Of a stretch of 64,000 nucleotides of DNA, positions 15,268-24,371 are shown piece by piece. Positions within the stretch are counted from its first letter, which is position 1. Each line of letters begins with the position of its first letter. The notes beneath the pieces were generated by a model. It worked only from the letters and a program-made list of their open reading frames with translations, was not told where the DNA came from and searched no databases. The position numbers were made by a program, and so were the translations under genes. Source of the stretch: Tatumella ptyseos ATCC 33301 (lineage in GTDB: Bacteria > Pseudomonadota > Gammaproteobacteria > Enterobacterales > Enterobacteriaceae); NCBI RefSeq assembly GCF_000735525.1, contig NZ_JMPR01000038.1, positions 62,001-126,000 of the forward strand, given 5' to 3'.

Positions 15268-16961
15268 CAGCTGATCCCTCCATCGGTTAAACGGTTATTG
15301 CCATCAAACACCATTTTTTCCTGTGCACGACTGATCACTTCATCGGCGATATTACGGGGACTCTGTCCGGGCGCCGCATTCACCTCAATGGTGAAATCGA
15401 AACGCCTGTTATCTGTGACCTGCTGACTGACCGGCATTTGACTGATATCTGTTCCGTTAAGCTTATTCCAGAGTCCGGCCGGATCCTGTTGAGAGTTATT
15501 AGCGCGAGGGGCAGGTCTGAACCCTTTGTCCGGTGAGGAGAAGTCCGGGGCGGCCTCATCCTCCAGCGAGGAGAGAATTCTGCGGCTGGTATTCTCCTGG
15601 AAATCACCGGGCAGATGGGATTTCCAGAACCCTGCATCGCTTTCAGCCTGCTGCCACTGCCGGCGAATGTTTCCCAGTGTCTCAGGGGAGTCGATCGTCT
15701 TACTGAACCAGTCACCCAGTCCCGTTTTATCGGCTCTGAACCGGACCATCGGGAGAGGATCACCCTGCCCTATACTCCGTATAATATTCTGCTTATCTGC
15801 AGTTTCATCCGGCAGTAACCAGGACAGTTTTCTCGCCACAGCCCACGCAATTTTCCCGACATACACAATGCCCTGACCAAAGCTGAGTACCCCCGGATAG
15901 AGGTCCCGCCGCAGAAAGGTGGCCACTTTCTCCAGTCCTCCGCTCCTGAACCAGCCGGATAAATCATTTGTGAGGCGGCGAATATCCGGAGCCAGCTGAC
16001 TGCCCAGCTGTCCGGAAATTTCAGCAATGGCTGAGGAGAAGAGAGTTTGTAAATCCGTGATGGCCTGGTTTCCGGCCACTGCACCTTCAGCCCCTTCCCG
16101 GGTGACAAGATTGTAGCGTGACTGTTCATCCATCAGATCACGGTAACTTTTACCGGTCTGTTTCATCAGAGCGAGCAGTTTCCCTGCCTCATTACCCAGC
16201 AGAGTTGTCATGGCAAAAGAGGCTTTCGTCTGGTCGGGTAATGCCAGCGCTCGTTCGAGAATTTTACTGAACTGCTCTATATCGTTCATACCGGCAAAAT
16301 CGCCGGCCCCGAACCCGAGGGTTTCGAAAGCTTTCTGCAGGGAGCTTTGCTTACCTGTCTGCTTGTATTCGCCGGCTTTTTTGCGGTAAGCGGAAAACAA
16401 TGTTCCGATATCCTCTCCGCTCATTCCGTACGGACGCACCAGGGAATCCCATTGATTAAACACCGGCACATCCACACCATAACGTCCGGCCATCCCGGCC
16501 CGGGCGGCAGTACGGGCATTGGTGGCAACAGGCGATATCAGTAAGCCGGTCAATGAAGTAAGGAGCCCCCCGCCACCCGCAAGCATGCCCGGCAAAACAG
16601 CCCCGGTCTGAGCCGCCAGAGAAAGACCTCGCCGGAACAGCCCTTTACATGCGCTTTTAAATAACTGCATGCGCTGTGTTTTCTGTAACTGGTCATTCAG
16701 ACGCTTCTGTTCGGACCCGGTCTGTTTTATCTCCCGGGAAATATCCCGATACCGGCGTTTAAGATCTCCGAGCTTTTGTCCTGATAAGGCCGTTTTCTTT
16801 ATTTCACCGGACAGTTTCGATTGCTCGCGGGTCAGTTTTTCAGACTGCCGTCCGATATTCTTAATACTCTTCTGCAGGTCAGAGGAGGACCGCTTCCAGC
16901 TGCTGTCCAGATCCCCGCCAAAGGTAATGACGGCTTTCATATTCTGGCTGATATTACCCAT
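15264..16961 (-). CDS. Tail tape measure protein
   Basis: A 565-residue tape-measure protein. The N-terminal ~90 residues are a predicted coiled coil (SSSDLQKSIKNIGRQSEKLT, KRRYRDISREIKQTGSEQKR). A glycine/alanine-rich hydrophobic stretch follows (LPGMLAGGGGLLTSLTGLL, ~122-140). P2 GpT has 815 residues, so this tail should be shorter. Its ATG overlaps the end of the E' frameshift product. Confidence 0.85.
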   Translation of the reverse strand: MGNISQNMKAVITFGGDLDSSWKRSSSDLQKSIKNIGRQSEKLTREQSKLSGEIKKTALSGQKLGDLKRRYRDISREIKQTGSEQKRLNDQLQKTQRMQLFKSACKGLFRRGLSLAAQTGAVLPGMLAGGGGLLTSLTGLLISPVATNARTAARAGMAGRYGVDVPVFNQWDSLVRPYGMSGEDIGTLFSAYRKKAGEYKQTGKQSSLQKAFETLGFGAGDFAGMNDIEQFSKILERALALPDQTKASFAMTTLLGNEAGKLLALMKQTGKSYRDLMDEQSRYNLVTREGAEGAVAGNQAITDLQTLFSSAIAEISGQLGSQLAPDIRRLTNDLSGWFRSGGLEKVATFLRRDLYPGVLSFGQGIVYVGKIAWAVARKLSWLLPDETADKQNIIRSIGQGDPLPMVRFRADKTGLGDWFSKTIDSPETLGNIRRQWQQAESDAGFWKSHLPGDFQENTSRRILSSLEDEAAPDFSSPDKGFRPAPRANNSQQDPAGLWNKLNGTDISQMPVSQQVTDNRRFDFTIEVNAAPGQSPRNIADEVISRAQEKMVFDGNNRLTDGGISW

Positions 16962-17117
16962 GACCCGCAGCCTCCATTTCTCCGGCCAGTATCATTTCAA
17001 AGGTACTGAAAGGCAGACCGAGATAATCACTCAGCGGAAAAGCAAGCCGCCTGCCGAGAAACCGGAACCCTTTCAGGATCCGCTCTTCATCCGCTTCTCC
17101 GGCGGCAGCATAAAAAC
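16955..17117 (-). CDS. E'-type extension read by -1 frameshift
   Basis: In the -1 frame relative to the tail assembly chaperone, an open frame with no start of its own runs through GFRFLGRRLAFPLSDYLGLP and FSTFEMILAGEMEAAGHG to a stop at 16955. It resembles P2 E'. The shift probably occurs at GTTTTTA (17111-17117), upstream of the zero-frame stop at 17073. The long product would scaffold the tape measure, as in P2 E+E' or lambda G-GT. Confidence 0.7.
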
Positions 17118-17363
17118 ATTGAATGCATCGGTGAGCTGTATATAGTCCGCGGCGGTCAGCAGCCAGATATCCTGCTCAGTGAGATTACAGAGTGCTGCTA
17201 TCATTCTCGCTTCTTTCTCTTCTTCCTGACCGTGGTCTTTGGCAAAAGCAATGCGATCCCTGACCCGGGGCTCACGTAATGTAATCTGCTCAATACGGGT
17301 ACCATCCGGCAGTGTTACCGGGGTATAGAGGGCAATCTGAATGTTTTCGGAAGGGTAATCCAT
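17073..17363 (-). CDS. Tail assembly chaperone (P2 GpE-like)
   Basis: A 96-residue tail assembly chaperone (ITLREPRVRDRIAFAKDHGQ near residue 27, LLTAADYIQLTDAFNVFMLP near the end). It lies between tube and tape measure, the place of P2 E. The last ~12 codons overlap the -1 frame that continues as E'. Confidence 0.8.
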   Translation of the reverse strand: MDYPSENIQIALYTPVTLPDGTRIEQITLREPRVRDRIAFAKDHGQEEEKEARMIAALCNLTEQDIWLLTAADYIQLTDAFNVFMLPPEKRMKSGS

Positions 17364-17401
17364 TATATCGATTCCTTATTTAACGGCCTGCGGTTCCGGG
17401 T

Positions 17402-17908
17402 TCAGAGCCGGACTTTAGCGGCCAGACCGGCCAGGACATCAACACCGTTGATGCGGCGCATAAAACGCTCGGTATCTATGGCGAAAAGCTCTCTGCCTTC
17501 ATAAAGTTGCCGGTAATAGCTCACGGCAATATCGACAGTGACCGCGTTTTCCGACAATGCGCTGTTCCCTCTGGGATCAGGGGTAACAGTCATTACAAAA
17601 CCTTCAATTTCTTCGATAGTTCCCCGTGCGGTACCGTCCGCCATATACCCCTGGTAAGCCGTAAATCTCGGGCGGCTTCCGCTGATGAACCCGAAGCTTG
17701 CAAGCATGTCAGTATCGATTCCGAAGAATTTTATCTGGCAGGTCATGGCCTCCATCCCGTCATCCACCGGCGCAGGCGCGTCCTGGGCTCCGGTACGCAG
17801 GTCAGTTTTAGTAATAGCCAGTACCGGCGGGGTGAATTCGTGAGCGCCCCGGATGCGGATCCCCTGTCGAAAGAATGTCCAGCTGCGTAACGTTTTTATG
17901 CTGCTCAT
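17402..17908 (-). CDS. Tail tube protein (GpFII-like)
   Basis: A 168-residue major tail tube protein of contractile phages: TPPVLAITKTDLRTGAQDAP, FFGIDTDMLASFGFISGSRP, and the ending DVAVSYYRQ-type segment IAVSYYRQLYEGRELFAID. It overlaps the sheath stop by 4 bp. Confidence 0.85.
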   Translation of the reverse strand: MSSIKTLRSWTFFRQGIRIRGAHEFTPPVLAITKTDLRTGAQDAPAPVDDGMEAMTCQIKFFGIDTDMLASFGFISGSRPRFTAYQGYMADGTARGTIEEIEGFVMTVTPDPRGNSALSENAVTVDIAVSYYRQLYEGRELFAIDTERFMRRINGVDVLAGLAAKVRL

Positions 17909-19338
17909 GCGGTCACCATTTCCTCAAGTGCATAATTATTATTCACTCTGACCCTGAGAGTGATACGCTCAGTCGGTGATTTCGGTCCGAAGTCATAATT
18001 GATAAAGAGCACACCCGCCGCCAGACTCTCTGCTGTGTTCAGTTCATCATCCAGCCAGGCCTGTCCGCCGAAAATGGCTTTCAGCAGTGTCAGCTGTCGC
18101 ATGTAGGCATTGATTGTGCCGATAACATCATCCGCAATTTCTTTATCCAGTGGCCGGTCGATATAATTCAGCATTGTGTTCTGAATACTGTCTTCAATAA
18201 CATCGGCAGTCCGTCTGACAGATTCAAACTGCCACCGGGGATCGGCGCTGCATAATCTGTTGCCCCAGTGCCTGAACCCGGAGTGACGGATGATGGTTGA
18301 GACATTCTGCATATTCAGCAGATTCGCATCGCACGCTTCCTCCCCGGCAATAAACTCATCGACCTGTTCCACGCCCTGTATATTGAAGATTTCCTGATTC
18401 GACTTACTCCACCACCAGCCATTTTCATAATCGATCCTTGCCCGCAGGCCGGCAGCAACAGCCGAATACGGCCGGTACTCCTGTAGTCCGCTAATCCCGC
18501 TGATCAGTACACGCGGGCGCAGTAACTCACACCGTGCACCGTATAGCTGGCGGCGGGTCACCACTTCCTGCAGGGTGGCCCCCGATGCGCAATCTATATA
18601 GGCCACGGCACGAAGTTTATTCGCCACAGTTTCAAGCGATTTACCGACAGCATCACTTTCACTAAAACCGGTCGCGAGAAGTATCCGTGGCTGATAAGAA
18701 GTGACAGCCAGTGAGGTCCCCAGCGCGCGAATACCGTTGAGAACTTCCGGCTGTTGTTTTGCAACTGTCTGACATTCCGCCACCCTGACCACTATCGTTA
18801 ATGCCGTACGCTGATCGCTGATATCAGTCAGCGCCTGGGGCAATGTGCCTTCAGTGCCCAGCAGCCTGACCTGAGCCTGACTGGTCACAGCTACCGGAAT
18901 ATTGAGAGGGAATGGTTCGTCGGTGCCGCCGCTCAGCTGCAGTTCGAACGGCTGCATGGTGCCTTGTCCGCTTTCAGTCTTTGCCATAACACCCGGTGCG
19001 GCTTTATTGACTGCCTCGGTTAACTGCAATGCGGTGGTGTTGGCAGCCATCACAATGCGTATTACGCCGGTTTCATCTGTCGTCACAGTCGTTTCCGTAT
19101 TCTTACCGGCATCCTCTGTGGCTGAAATCATTAAGCGGTTGCCGGCCTGCCCCGCCGCAATGGCACTGAACGTCACCCTGTTATCCAGTAACGGTGTCCC
19201 GGTACTGGCCGTGGCCACACTACCGGCCGAAGCCCCCGGCGCCGTGCCGGTAATTCCGATCACTGCCGTTGGAATTGTTGTTACTGCCATCGCACCGGCA
19301 GCCAGTTCTATCGTTTCCACGCCATGAAGCTGAGCCAT
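17905..19338 (-). CDS. Tail sheath protein (GpFI-like)
   Basis: A 477-residue contractile tail sheath. The conserved parts are HGVETIELAAGAMAVTTIPT at the N-terminus, SAVAAGLRARIDYENGWWWS near residue 300, WGNRLCSADPRWQFESVRRT, and RITLRVRVNNNYALEEM at the end. A strong minus-strand terminator lies just upstream of its start. Confidence 0.9.
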   Translation of the reverse strand: MAQLHGVETIELAAGAMAVTTIPTAVIGITGTAPGASAGSVATASTGTPLLDNRVTFSAIAAGQAGNRLMISATEDAGKNTETTVTTDETGVIRIVMAANTTALQLTEAVNKAAPGVMAKTESGQGTMQPFELQLSGGTDEPFPLNIPVAVTSQAQVRLLGTEGTLPQALTDISDQRTALTIVVRVAECQTVAKQQPEVLNGIRALGTSLAVTSYQPRILLATGFSESDAVGKSLETVANKLRAVAYIDCASGATLQEVVTRRQLYGARCELLRPRVLISGISGLQEYRPYSAVAAGLRARIDYENGWWWSKSNQEIFNIQGVEQVDEFIAGEEACDANLLNMQNVSTIIRHSGFRHWGNRLCSADPRWQFESVRRTADVIEDSIQNTMLNYIDRPLDKEIADDVIGTINAYMRQLTLLKAIFGGQAWLDDELNTAESLAAGVLFINYDFGPKSPTERITLRVRVNNNYALEEMVTA

Positions 19339-19354
19339 AACTTTTCTCCGGGTA

Positions 19355-19379
19355 TAAAAAAACCCGCCGAGGCGGGCTG
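19355..19379 (-). terminator. Intrinsic terminator ahead of the sheath gene
   Basis: On the minus strand CCCGC-CTCG-GCGGG is followed by seven Ts. It lies 17 bp upstream of the sheath start, inside the minus-strand late operon. Q-modified polymerase would have to read through it. Confidence 0.75.
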
Positions 19380-19508
19380 AAGGGGCGTCACTCGATTAAA
19401 TTTTGAATGTTCAATTAGCAGCCATAAAAAGTCATTGTAATCAGTCGGTTGATATTGATAACAATAAAAATTATCATCTGCAAAATTCCCTTCTGAAGAT
19501 AAATTCAT

Positions 19509-19742
19509 ATGAAATTAACTTACATTCCAAAATCCGGTAACTACGCCGGCAAAGTACACGAACCTCATCTTTATGAGGACGGGTATTATGTGGTCAGTGA
19601 AACCCGATTTGTCAGGGATTACGTGAAAGTGAAGACACTGAATGAAGTGTTCGAATGTTATAAAAAAGGGTTTAAGGTCAGAATGAGCTATCTCGGGATC
19701 AACCCCAGCCTCATTTCCCCTGCGTCTATCAAGGTAATCTGA
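19509..19742 (+). CDS. Small phage moron, unknown function
   Basis: A 77-residue protein on the opposite strand within the tail operon (begins MKLTYIPKSGNYAGKVHEP, contains YYVVSETRFVRDYVKVKT). I recognise the type as a conserved hypothetical in contractile-tail prophages but know no function. The upstream DNA is AT-rich, consistent with its own promoter, so it could be expressed in the lysogen. Confidence 0.65.
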   Translation: MKLTYIPKSGNYAGKVHEPHLYEDGYYVVSETRFVRDYVKVKTLNEVFECYKKGFKVRMSYLGINPSLISPASIKVI

Positions 19743-19773
19743 AGCCCCAGGGATACAGGGAACCTTCGGCTTC

Positions 19774-20370
19774 CTACGGAGGGACTGGCTTTCCGGTCTT
19801 TCCGCCACTGTCGCCGGGATGGATATGGTTACTGAACCGCTGACGCATTTCTGAGAGGTTACCGGTTCTGTCGGCTACCTCCTTGCCGGCATCAAGGCTT
19901 CCGTTAACCCTGACGTTTTTACCCGCAGTCAGTTCACCGGTAATTTCTACCGGTCCATCCAGAACGCCCTTTCCGGTAATACGATAACTGCCGTTCTCTG
20001 CAAGAGTGATCGTCAGGCTGTGAGTGTTGCGGTTATATCGGACCTCAGTACCATCCCCATAACGGGTAAGGTGCTCATCATCATTGTCTCCCGGTACCGG
20101 CTGCGCCAGCGTATTCCATCCGGGAAAGACACGGCCATTATTCAGTTCCCCTGCTTCCGAAAGTACAGTGACTGCATCCCCCACGGCAACAGGCTGACGG
20201 TCTGACCGGTATGCCCCGCTGAATCCCTGGCAGACCGGCAGCCAGTCTGTCAGTGTTTCCCCCAAATCGACACGGCATTTGGGGATTGGCCCGCTCTGAA
20301 CTGAATGGATCACACCACGCCGTACCATATTGGCCAGCCTTCGCTGCAGATCACCACTGATATCAGTCAT
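19774..20370 (-). CDS. Baseplate spike protein GpV
   Basis: A 198-residue P2 GpV-like central spike. It has an N-terminal OB-fold (VRRGVIHSVQSGPIPKCRVD near residue 15), then a C-terminal beta-helix with ITGKGVLDGPVEITGELTAG repeats and the FSNHIHPGDSGGKT tip, whose HxH may bind the tip metal ion. The start chosen is ATG 20370 (GAGAG upstream), not the ATG at 20403 inside the previous gene. Confidence 0.85.
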   Translation of the reverse strand: MTDISGDLQRRLANMVRRGVIHSVQSGPIPKCRVDLGETLTDWLPVCQGFSGAYRSDRQPVAVGDAVTVLSEAGELNNGRVFPGWNTLAQPVPGDNDDEHLTRYGDGTEVRYNRNTHSLTITLAENGSYRITGKGVLDGPVEITGELTAGKNVRVNGSLDAGKEVADRTGNLSEMRQRFSNHIHPGDSGGKTGKPVPP

Positions 20371-20917
20371 GGCTGTTTCTCTCATAAATAAGGTGGTAGT
20401 CATTCACATGCTGCAGCCCGGTCTCCGGGGACAGTCCCAGCCAGACTTCACGAAGCGGATGCCCCCCTGATTCAAACGGGTCCGGCCCGAGTGATGCCTG
20501 CTGAGTATAAGAAACCCGCCAGACCAGATACTCATCCATCCGCGGATCAAACTCGTCCTGCTCAGCTCCCGTGAATACAGCCGGCCCCAGACCATCGAGC
20601 CCGAACAGCTGACCTTCTATCCACTGACTGATATCCGCCGCAGCCGAACGCAGAAAAATATCAGGTTTTGTCACCCCTTCTGCTGTTCTTTCCGTCACGA
20701 TACTGAGATCGCAAAAGAGACTGACAGCCATCTGTCCCGTGGTCTGTTCGGCAGGCTCCCAGCTGTTCAGTGTGAAATAAACGGCCGGTGTCCGGAGACC
20801 GTTATAACGCGGAATATTTTTCTCCGGGTACGTGTCAGCATCTCTGACCCAGCGGATGTTCTTCAGTGCGCTGATGACTGCGTCATGATACCTGGCAATA
20901 AATAACGGCTGAGCCAT
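20363..20917 (-). CDS. Phage tail protein, possible tail terminator
   Basis: A 184-residue protein between a GpZ-like gene and GpV. It has LNSWEPAEQTTGQMAVSLFC and SLGPDFFESGG-like landmarks common in contractile phage proteins of this place, which is used by tail terminator or connector proteins. I cannot assign it more closely. It overlaps GpV by 8 bp. Confidence 0.6.
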   Translation of the reverse strand: MAQPLFIARYHDAVISALKNIRWVRDADTYPEKNIPRYNGLRTPAVYFTLNSWEPAEQTTGQMAVSLFCDLSIVTERTAEGVTKPDIFLRSAAADISQWIEGQLFGLDGLGPAVFTGAEQDEFDPRMDEYLVWRVSYTQQASLGPDPFESGGHPLREVWLGLSPETGLQHVNDYHLIYERNSHD

Positions 20918-20926
20918 GGGTGATCC

Positions 20927-21583
20927 TCACAATGAAATGCCGGCTTTAACGCGACCTTTAATGTCTGCAGTAAAATGATGCATAAAAATCTCCATCGCCT
21001 CTGCGAACGCATGGTCTTCGATGTAGTTAAGCACAGGCTCACTGATATCAACTTCAGCCGGTCGCAATCGCCTGAATGTCTGATCACGGATGACAACCGT
21101 TCTCCGGTGATCCCGTCCTGCCCTTGCGACTTCGCCGTGTTCAAAGCTCAGGGGTTTTAACAGACTACCTGCCGGGTCAAACCCTGGATTTTCCGCCTGG
21201 CGTCGCGCGCAAATAAATCGTCCGGTCTTTTTATCCCGCCGGGAGTGCCGCGGACGGATCCTGCCCCGAATCCGCCCTTTCAGATCATTGACCCGTATTG
21301 TATTCAGCCCGAACCATAAGCGGAAAATGTCCGGTTCAGCTGTCCGGCTAAGTCTGAAAGTGAAGATCCGGCGTCGTACGGTTGAAAGGTTGCGGGGGGC
21401 GAGTCCTGTTTTCAAATCTGACATAGCCCGTTTACGTAATGTCACTGCCGTCCGTTTCAGTGCCCGGGAGTAAGCGGTCATAAACTGTTTATGCGTGGCG
21501 CCGGCCTGTCGGGCAATGTTCAGGAGTTCTTTGGTATCGATATCTATAGGGAGGTTACGGCTGAGACGGGCTTTGCGGGACAT
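20927..21583 (-). CDS. Minor tail protein GpZ-like
   Basis: A 218-residue basic protein of the phage minor tail protein Z type (ELLNIARQAGATHKQFMTAY, TVTLRKRAMSDLKTG-like segment, RRRIFTFRL). The open frame extends upstream to 21745, but the ATG at 21583 directly follows the preceding gene's stop and gives a normal N-terminus (MSRKARLSRNLPIDIDT). Confidence 0.7.
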   Translation of the reverse strand: MSRKARLSRNLPIDIDTKELLNIARQAGATHKQFMTAYSRALKRTAVTLRKRAMSDLKTGLAPRNLSTVRRRIFTFRLSRTAEPDIFRLWFGLNTIRVNDLKGRIRGRIRPRHSRRDKKTGRFICARRQAENPGFDPAGSLLKPLSFEHGEVARAGRDHRRTVVIRDQTFRRLRPAEVDISEPVLNYIEDHAFAEAMEIFMHHFTADIKGRVKAGISL

Positions 21584-21584
21584 A

Positions 21585-21944
21585 TCAGCGGCTCCATTGG
21601 TCAATCGGTTTTTGCCCGGCCCCCGGTTCGCCGTAAGCCAGCATAACGCGGGTCCGTCCCTCTTCATCACTGCCAATGTGCGTGACCCGGAACGCCTGAT
21701 TCCTGATGACGACCAGACTTTCCTTTTCGAGACCGGCAATATCACCGGTCATCACGCTGATCGCCGGCGCATGATCCTGGATTTCACCACCGCCGGGAAC
21801 GCTGACGGGAGCATCCGGCGTCTCAAAGATAGCGCTGACGAAATGCCATTTCCTCTGACCGTACCACATCACTTCCTCATACTCTGAGAATATACGGGTG
21901 ATACGTTTATCTGCCTGCTGCAGACGCTGACGAAACCGGCTCAT
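21585..21944 (-). CDS. Head-tail joining protein (GpFII/Gifsy-2 type)
   Basis: A 119-residue head-tail attachment protein (DHAPAISVMTGDIAGLEKES, VVIRNQAFRVTHIGSDEEGR and TRVMLAYGE). It follows the capsid genes and overlaps the DUF2190 gene by 1 bp. The family is often misnamed an ATP-binding sugar transporter. Confidence 0.75.
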   Translation of the reverse strand: MSRFRQRLQQADKRITRIFSEYEEVMWYGQRKWHFVSAIFETPDAPVSVPGGGEIQDHAPAISVMTGDIAGLEKESLVVIRNQAFRVTHIGSDEEGRTRVMLAYGEPGAGQKPIDQWSR

Positions 21945-22267
21945 TACTCTGCAAGCCGGACAGCGACCTGTGCGTCTGCAGCTTCGGCTGATGACCAGGC
22001 GATACCGGCTTTCTGATTACCCTCCGCTTTACCGCTCAGCGTACCGCCACCGAAGTAAAGCCATTGTCCCTGTTTTACGCCTTCAGCGGCCTTAGGTAAG
22101 ATAAATACTCCACGGGTATGCAGGACACCGGTCATCCCCGGCAGGATATCGTCATGGGCAACGCCGGCCAGATCACCGACCATCACAACAGCGCCTGCCT
22201 TCAGAGATTCTTTTCCGGTATTAGTAAAATCAATCGTACCGCCGTCCTGCAGATAATTTGTCGCCAT
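21944..22267 (-). CDS. DUF2190 capsid cement/decoration protein
   Basis: A 107-residue DUF2190 protein (NYLQDGGTIDFTNTGKESLK, AGAVVMVGDLAGVAHDDILP, GVFILPKAAEGVKQGQ). In related phages it decorates and stabilises the capsid, replacing lambda GpD. It stands directly after the capsid gene. Confidence 0.8.
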   Translation of the reverse strand: MATNYLQDGGTIDFTNTGKESLKAGAVVMVGDLAGVAHDDILPGMTGVLHTRGVFILPKAAEGVKQGQWLYFGGGTLSGKAEGNQKAGIAWSSAEAADAQVAVRLAE

Positions 22268-22313
22268 ACTGTCCTCCTGTCGCAGGGTTACCCTGCACTG
22301 TGCTGATATCAGG

Positions 22314-24371
22314 TTATTTACCGGGGGCTGTCACTTTAACCAGACCACGCCAGTCGAGAGGCGCCACGCCGGCATCAATACGGACTTTGAACGCTGCCCC
22401 GTCGACCGTGAATCCCTGTTGCTGTTCGAGATAAGGTGTGTCGATACCATCCAGATAAGCCACTTCCAGCGTATCCCTGCCCTGTGCCGCGGTGAGATAA
22501 AAACTGGTTTTACTGGCATCATCCAGCCGGGCCTCGGCAATAATCTCAACAAAATCCCGTACCGGATTGCTGATGCCGCTGTTTGCATCTGCCCCCGGCA
22601 CACTGGCAGAGCGGATTAATTGTGAAGCCCTGGATTCCATCGCCACAGGAGTCAGCAGATAAGCCGGACGGATATTCAGCCGGCGTTTTCCGGACTTCTG
22701 CAACAGCATTGTCTGTCGGGCCAGATCCAGCCCTTCGATAGTGAGCCCTGCTTTAACCTCGTTATTGTGCTCGGCACTGAACAACGCCTTACCATCTGAC
22801 ATTGCAGGATTACCGGTCAGAACTGCCCAGACCAGGTCCCCGACGGTCGCGTGTGCCGCCATACCCATCGCAGAAGGAATACGGGTCAGCATAGAAAGGT
22901 CATCATTGATGACTGTCTGGCGGTCGATACTGAATAACTCGCCGTAAGTGGCCAGTGCGATAGGTTCACCGCGGTCACTGAGGGTAACGTACTTATACTC
23001 AGCCCCCGGGCGGACCTCCCGCAACGTCGGAAAGACACCCAGCCCGACACGGTGCGCTGTTTTAAAGTCTGTCAGGGTGCCTTTGCGGGTCCATTTAGTG
23101 AAGGTTTCCCCGGCCTCATCCCAGCCGGTCAGTACGGCTTTGTGGGCTACATCCATCAGGATATTACCGAAATCACTGCTGCTGTGAGTAAAGGCCAGAC
23201 CGACCATCGCCATCGGTGACGAATGTCCCCCGATACTGATCCCCCGATCCACCAGCGAAGCTCTGGCCAGCTCGCGCAGGGTATAGCCACTGTACCGGTT
23301 ATCTTTTTCATCCGGAGCATAGCCAACACGGGACATCACCGAGGCCCGGATCGAATCCCCGACCAGGTTACCGTTCCCTGCATAGACGTACCCCATGGCG
23401 CCGCCGGCTGCAGACTGAGTATTTTCCCCCAGCGCAGTCAGGAGTCTTTCCCTGGCCTGCCCGGCATGACAGGCGTAATCCGCAAGACATTCATTTTTCA
23501 GTTCAGCAAAGGCAGGGAAATGTTCAAAGACCCCGTTGATTTCTGTCACCCTGGTGGTATTCGCGGTGATGATCTGCTGCTGCAACTGAGCGGCAAGCGC
23601 CTGAATGTCCTGCGGGGTCGTGAGGGCTGACCCGGTCACGGCGTCAGGAGCCGTTACCGCCGGTGGCGGTGTGACAGGAGAAACATTACCCTCTGCTTTT
23701 GGCATAAAAAGTGTGTTCAGTTGTTCCGGCATATTATGATAATCCTTCAATGTATTCTGGTTTACACAGGCTGCTGCCTGCATCTCTGGTTCCAGATAAT
23801 CCGCGAATCCTTTATCAACGGCTTCGGCCCCGTTCATCCAGGTTTCCTCTTTCATCATGGCACCGACCTCTTCTCCGGACAGTCCGGTTTTCTTCATATA
23901 CGCCCCCATCATCAGTGCCTCATTCCGATCCAGCCAGTCGGCATAAGTGCGCATGTCATCAGAGGTTCCGGCGATACCGCCCAGGGGTTTATGAATCATC
24001 AGCCAGGCGTTCTCAGGCATATGTACCTTTGCTCCCGGCAGACAGGCAATCATTGAGGCCATGCTCGCCGCCATGCCGTCGATGTAAATCGTTATCCGGG
24101 CACTCAGTCCTGCCAGCGTGTTGTAAATTGCAAAGCCCTGAAGTACATCTCCGCCGGGACTGTGAATATGCAGGTCTATGGTGGCGGCCTGATAAACCCC
24201 GGCCTCTTTGCAGTCACGGAGAAACTGCTGAGCACTGATCCCCCAGCCACCGATCACGTCATAAAGATAGATTTCGGCATGCCGTTCTTCGGCCTGTGCG
24301 CGTATTTCATACCAGTGCTGACCACTGACTGCATCCACGCCGGCCAGGACAGCCCGGGGCTCAGTCATCAT
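22314..24371 (-). CDS. ClpP-like prohead protease/major capsid fusion protein
   Basis: A ~685-residue fusion. The N-terminal ~210 residues are a ClpP-type prohead protease (DLHIHSPGGDVLQGFAIYNT, DGMAASMASMIACLPG with the nucleophile Ser in MAAS, and the His in LMIHKPLGG). A linker rich in Q and T follows (scaffold-like, ~240-300). The remainder is the major capsid protein (GDSIRASVMSRVGYAPDEKD, YLTPVAMESRASQLIRSASV). Start ATG 24371 or 24368 overlaps the portal stop; the longer frame lies inside the portal gene. Confidence 0.85.
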   Translation of the reverse strand: MMTEPRAVLAGVDAVSGQHWYEIRAQAEERHAEIYLYDVIGGWGISAQQFLRDCKEAGVYQAATIDLHIHSPGGDVLQGFAIYNTLAGLSARITIYIDGMAASMASMIACLPGAKVHMPENAWLMIHKPLGGIAGTSDDMRTYADWLDRNEALMMGAYMKKTGLSGEEVGAMMKEETWMNGAEAVDKGFADYLEPEMQAAACVNQNTLKDYHNMPEQLNTLFMPKAEGNVSPVTPPPAVTAPDAVTGSALTTPQDIQALAAQLQQQIITANTTRVTEINGVFEHFPAFAELKNECLADYACHAGQARERLLTALGENTQSAAGGAMGYVYAGNGNLVGDSIRASVMSRVGYAPDEKDNRYSGYTLRELARASLVDRGISIGGHSSPMAMVGLAFTHSSSDFGNILMDVAHKAVLTGWDEAGETFTKWTRKGTLTDFKTAHRVGLGVFPTLREVRPGAEYKYVTLSDRGEPIALATYGELFSIDRQTVINDDLSMLTRIPSAMGMAAHATVGDLVWAVLTGNPAMSDGKALFSAEHNNEVKAGLTIEGLDLARQTMLLQKSGKRRLNIRPAYLLTPVAMESRASQLIRSASVPGADANSGISNPVRDFVEIIAEARLDDASKTSFYLTAAQGRDTLEVAYLDGIDTPYLEQQQGFTVDGAAFKVRIDAGVAPLDWRGLVKVTAPGK

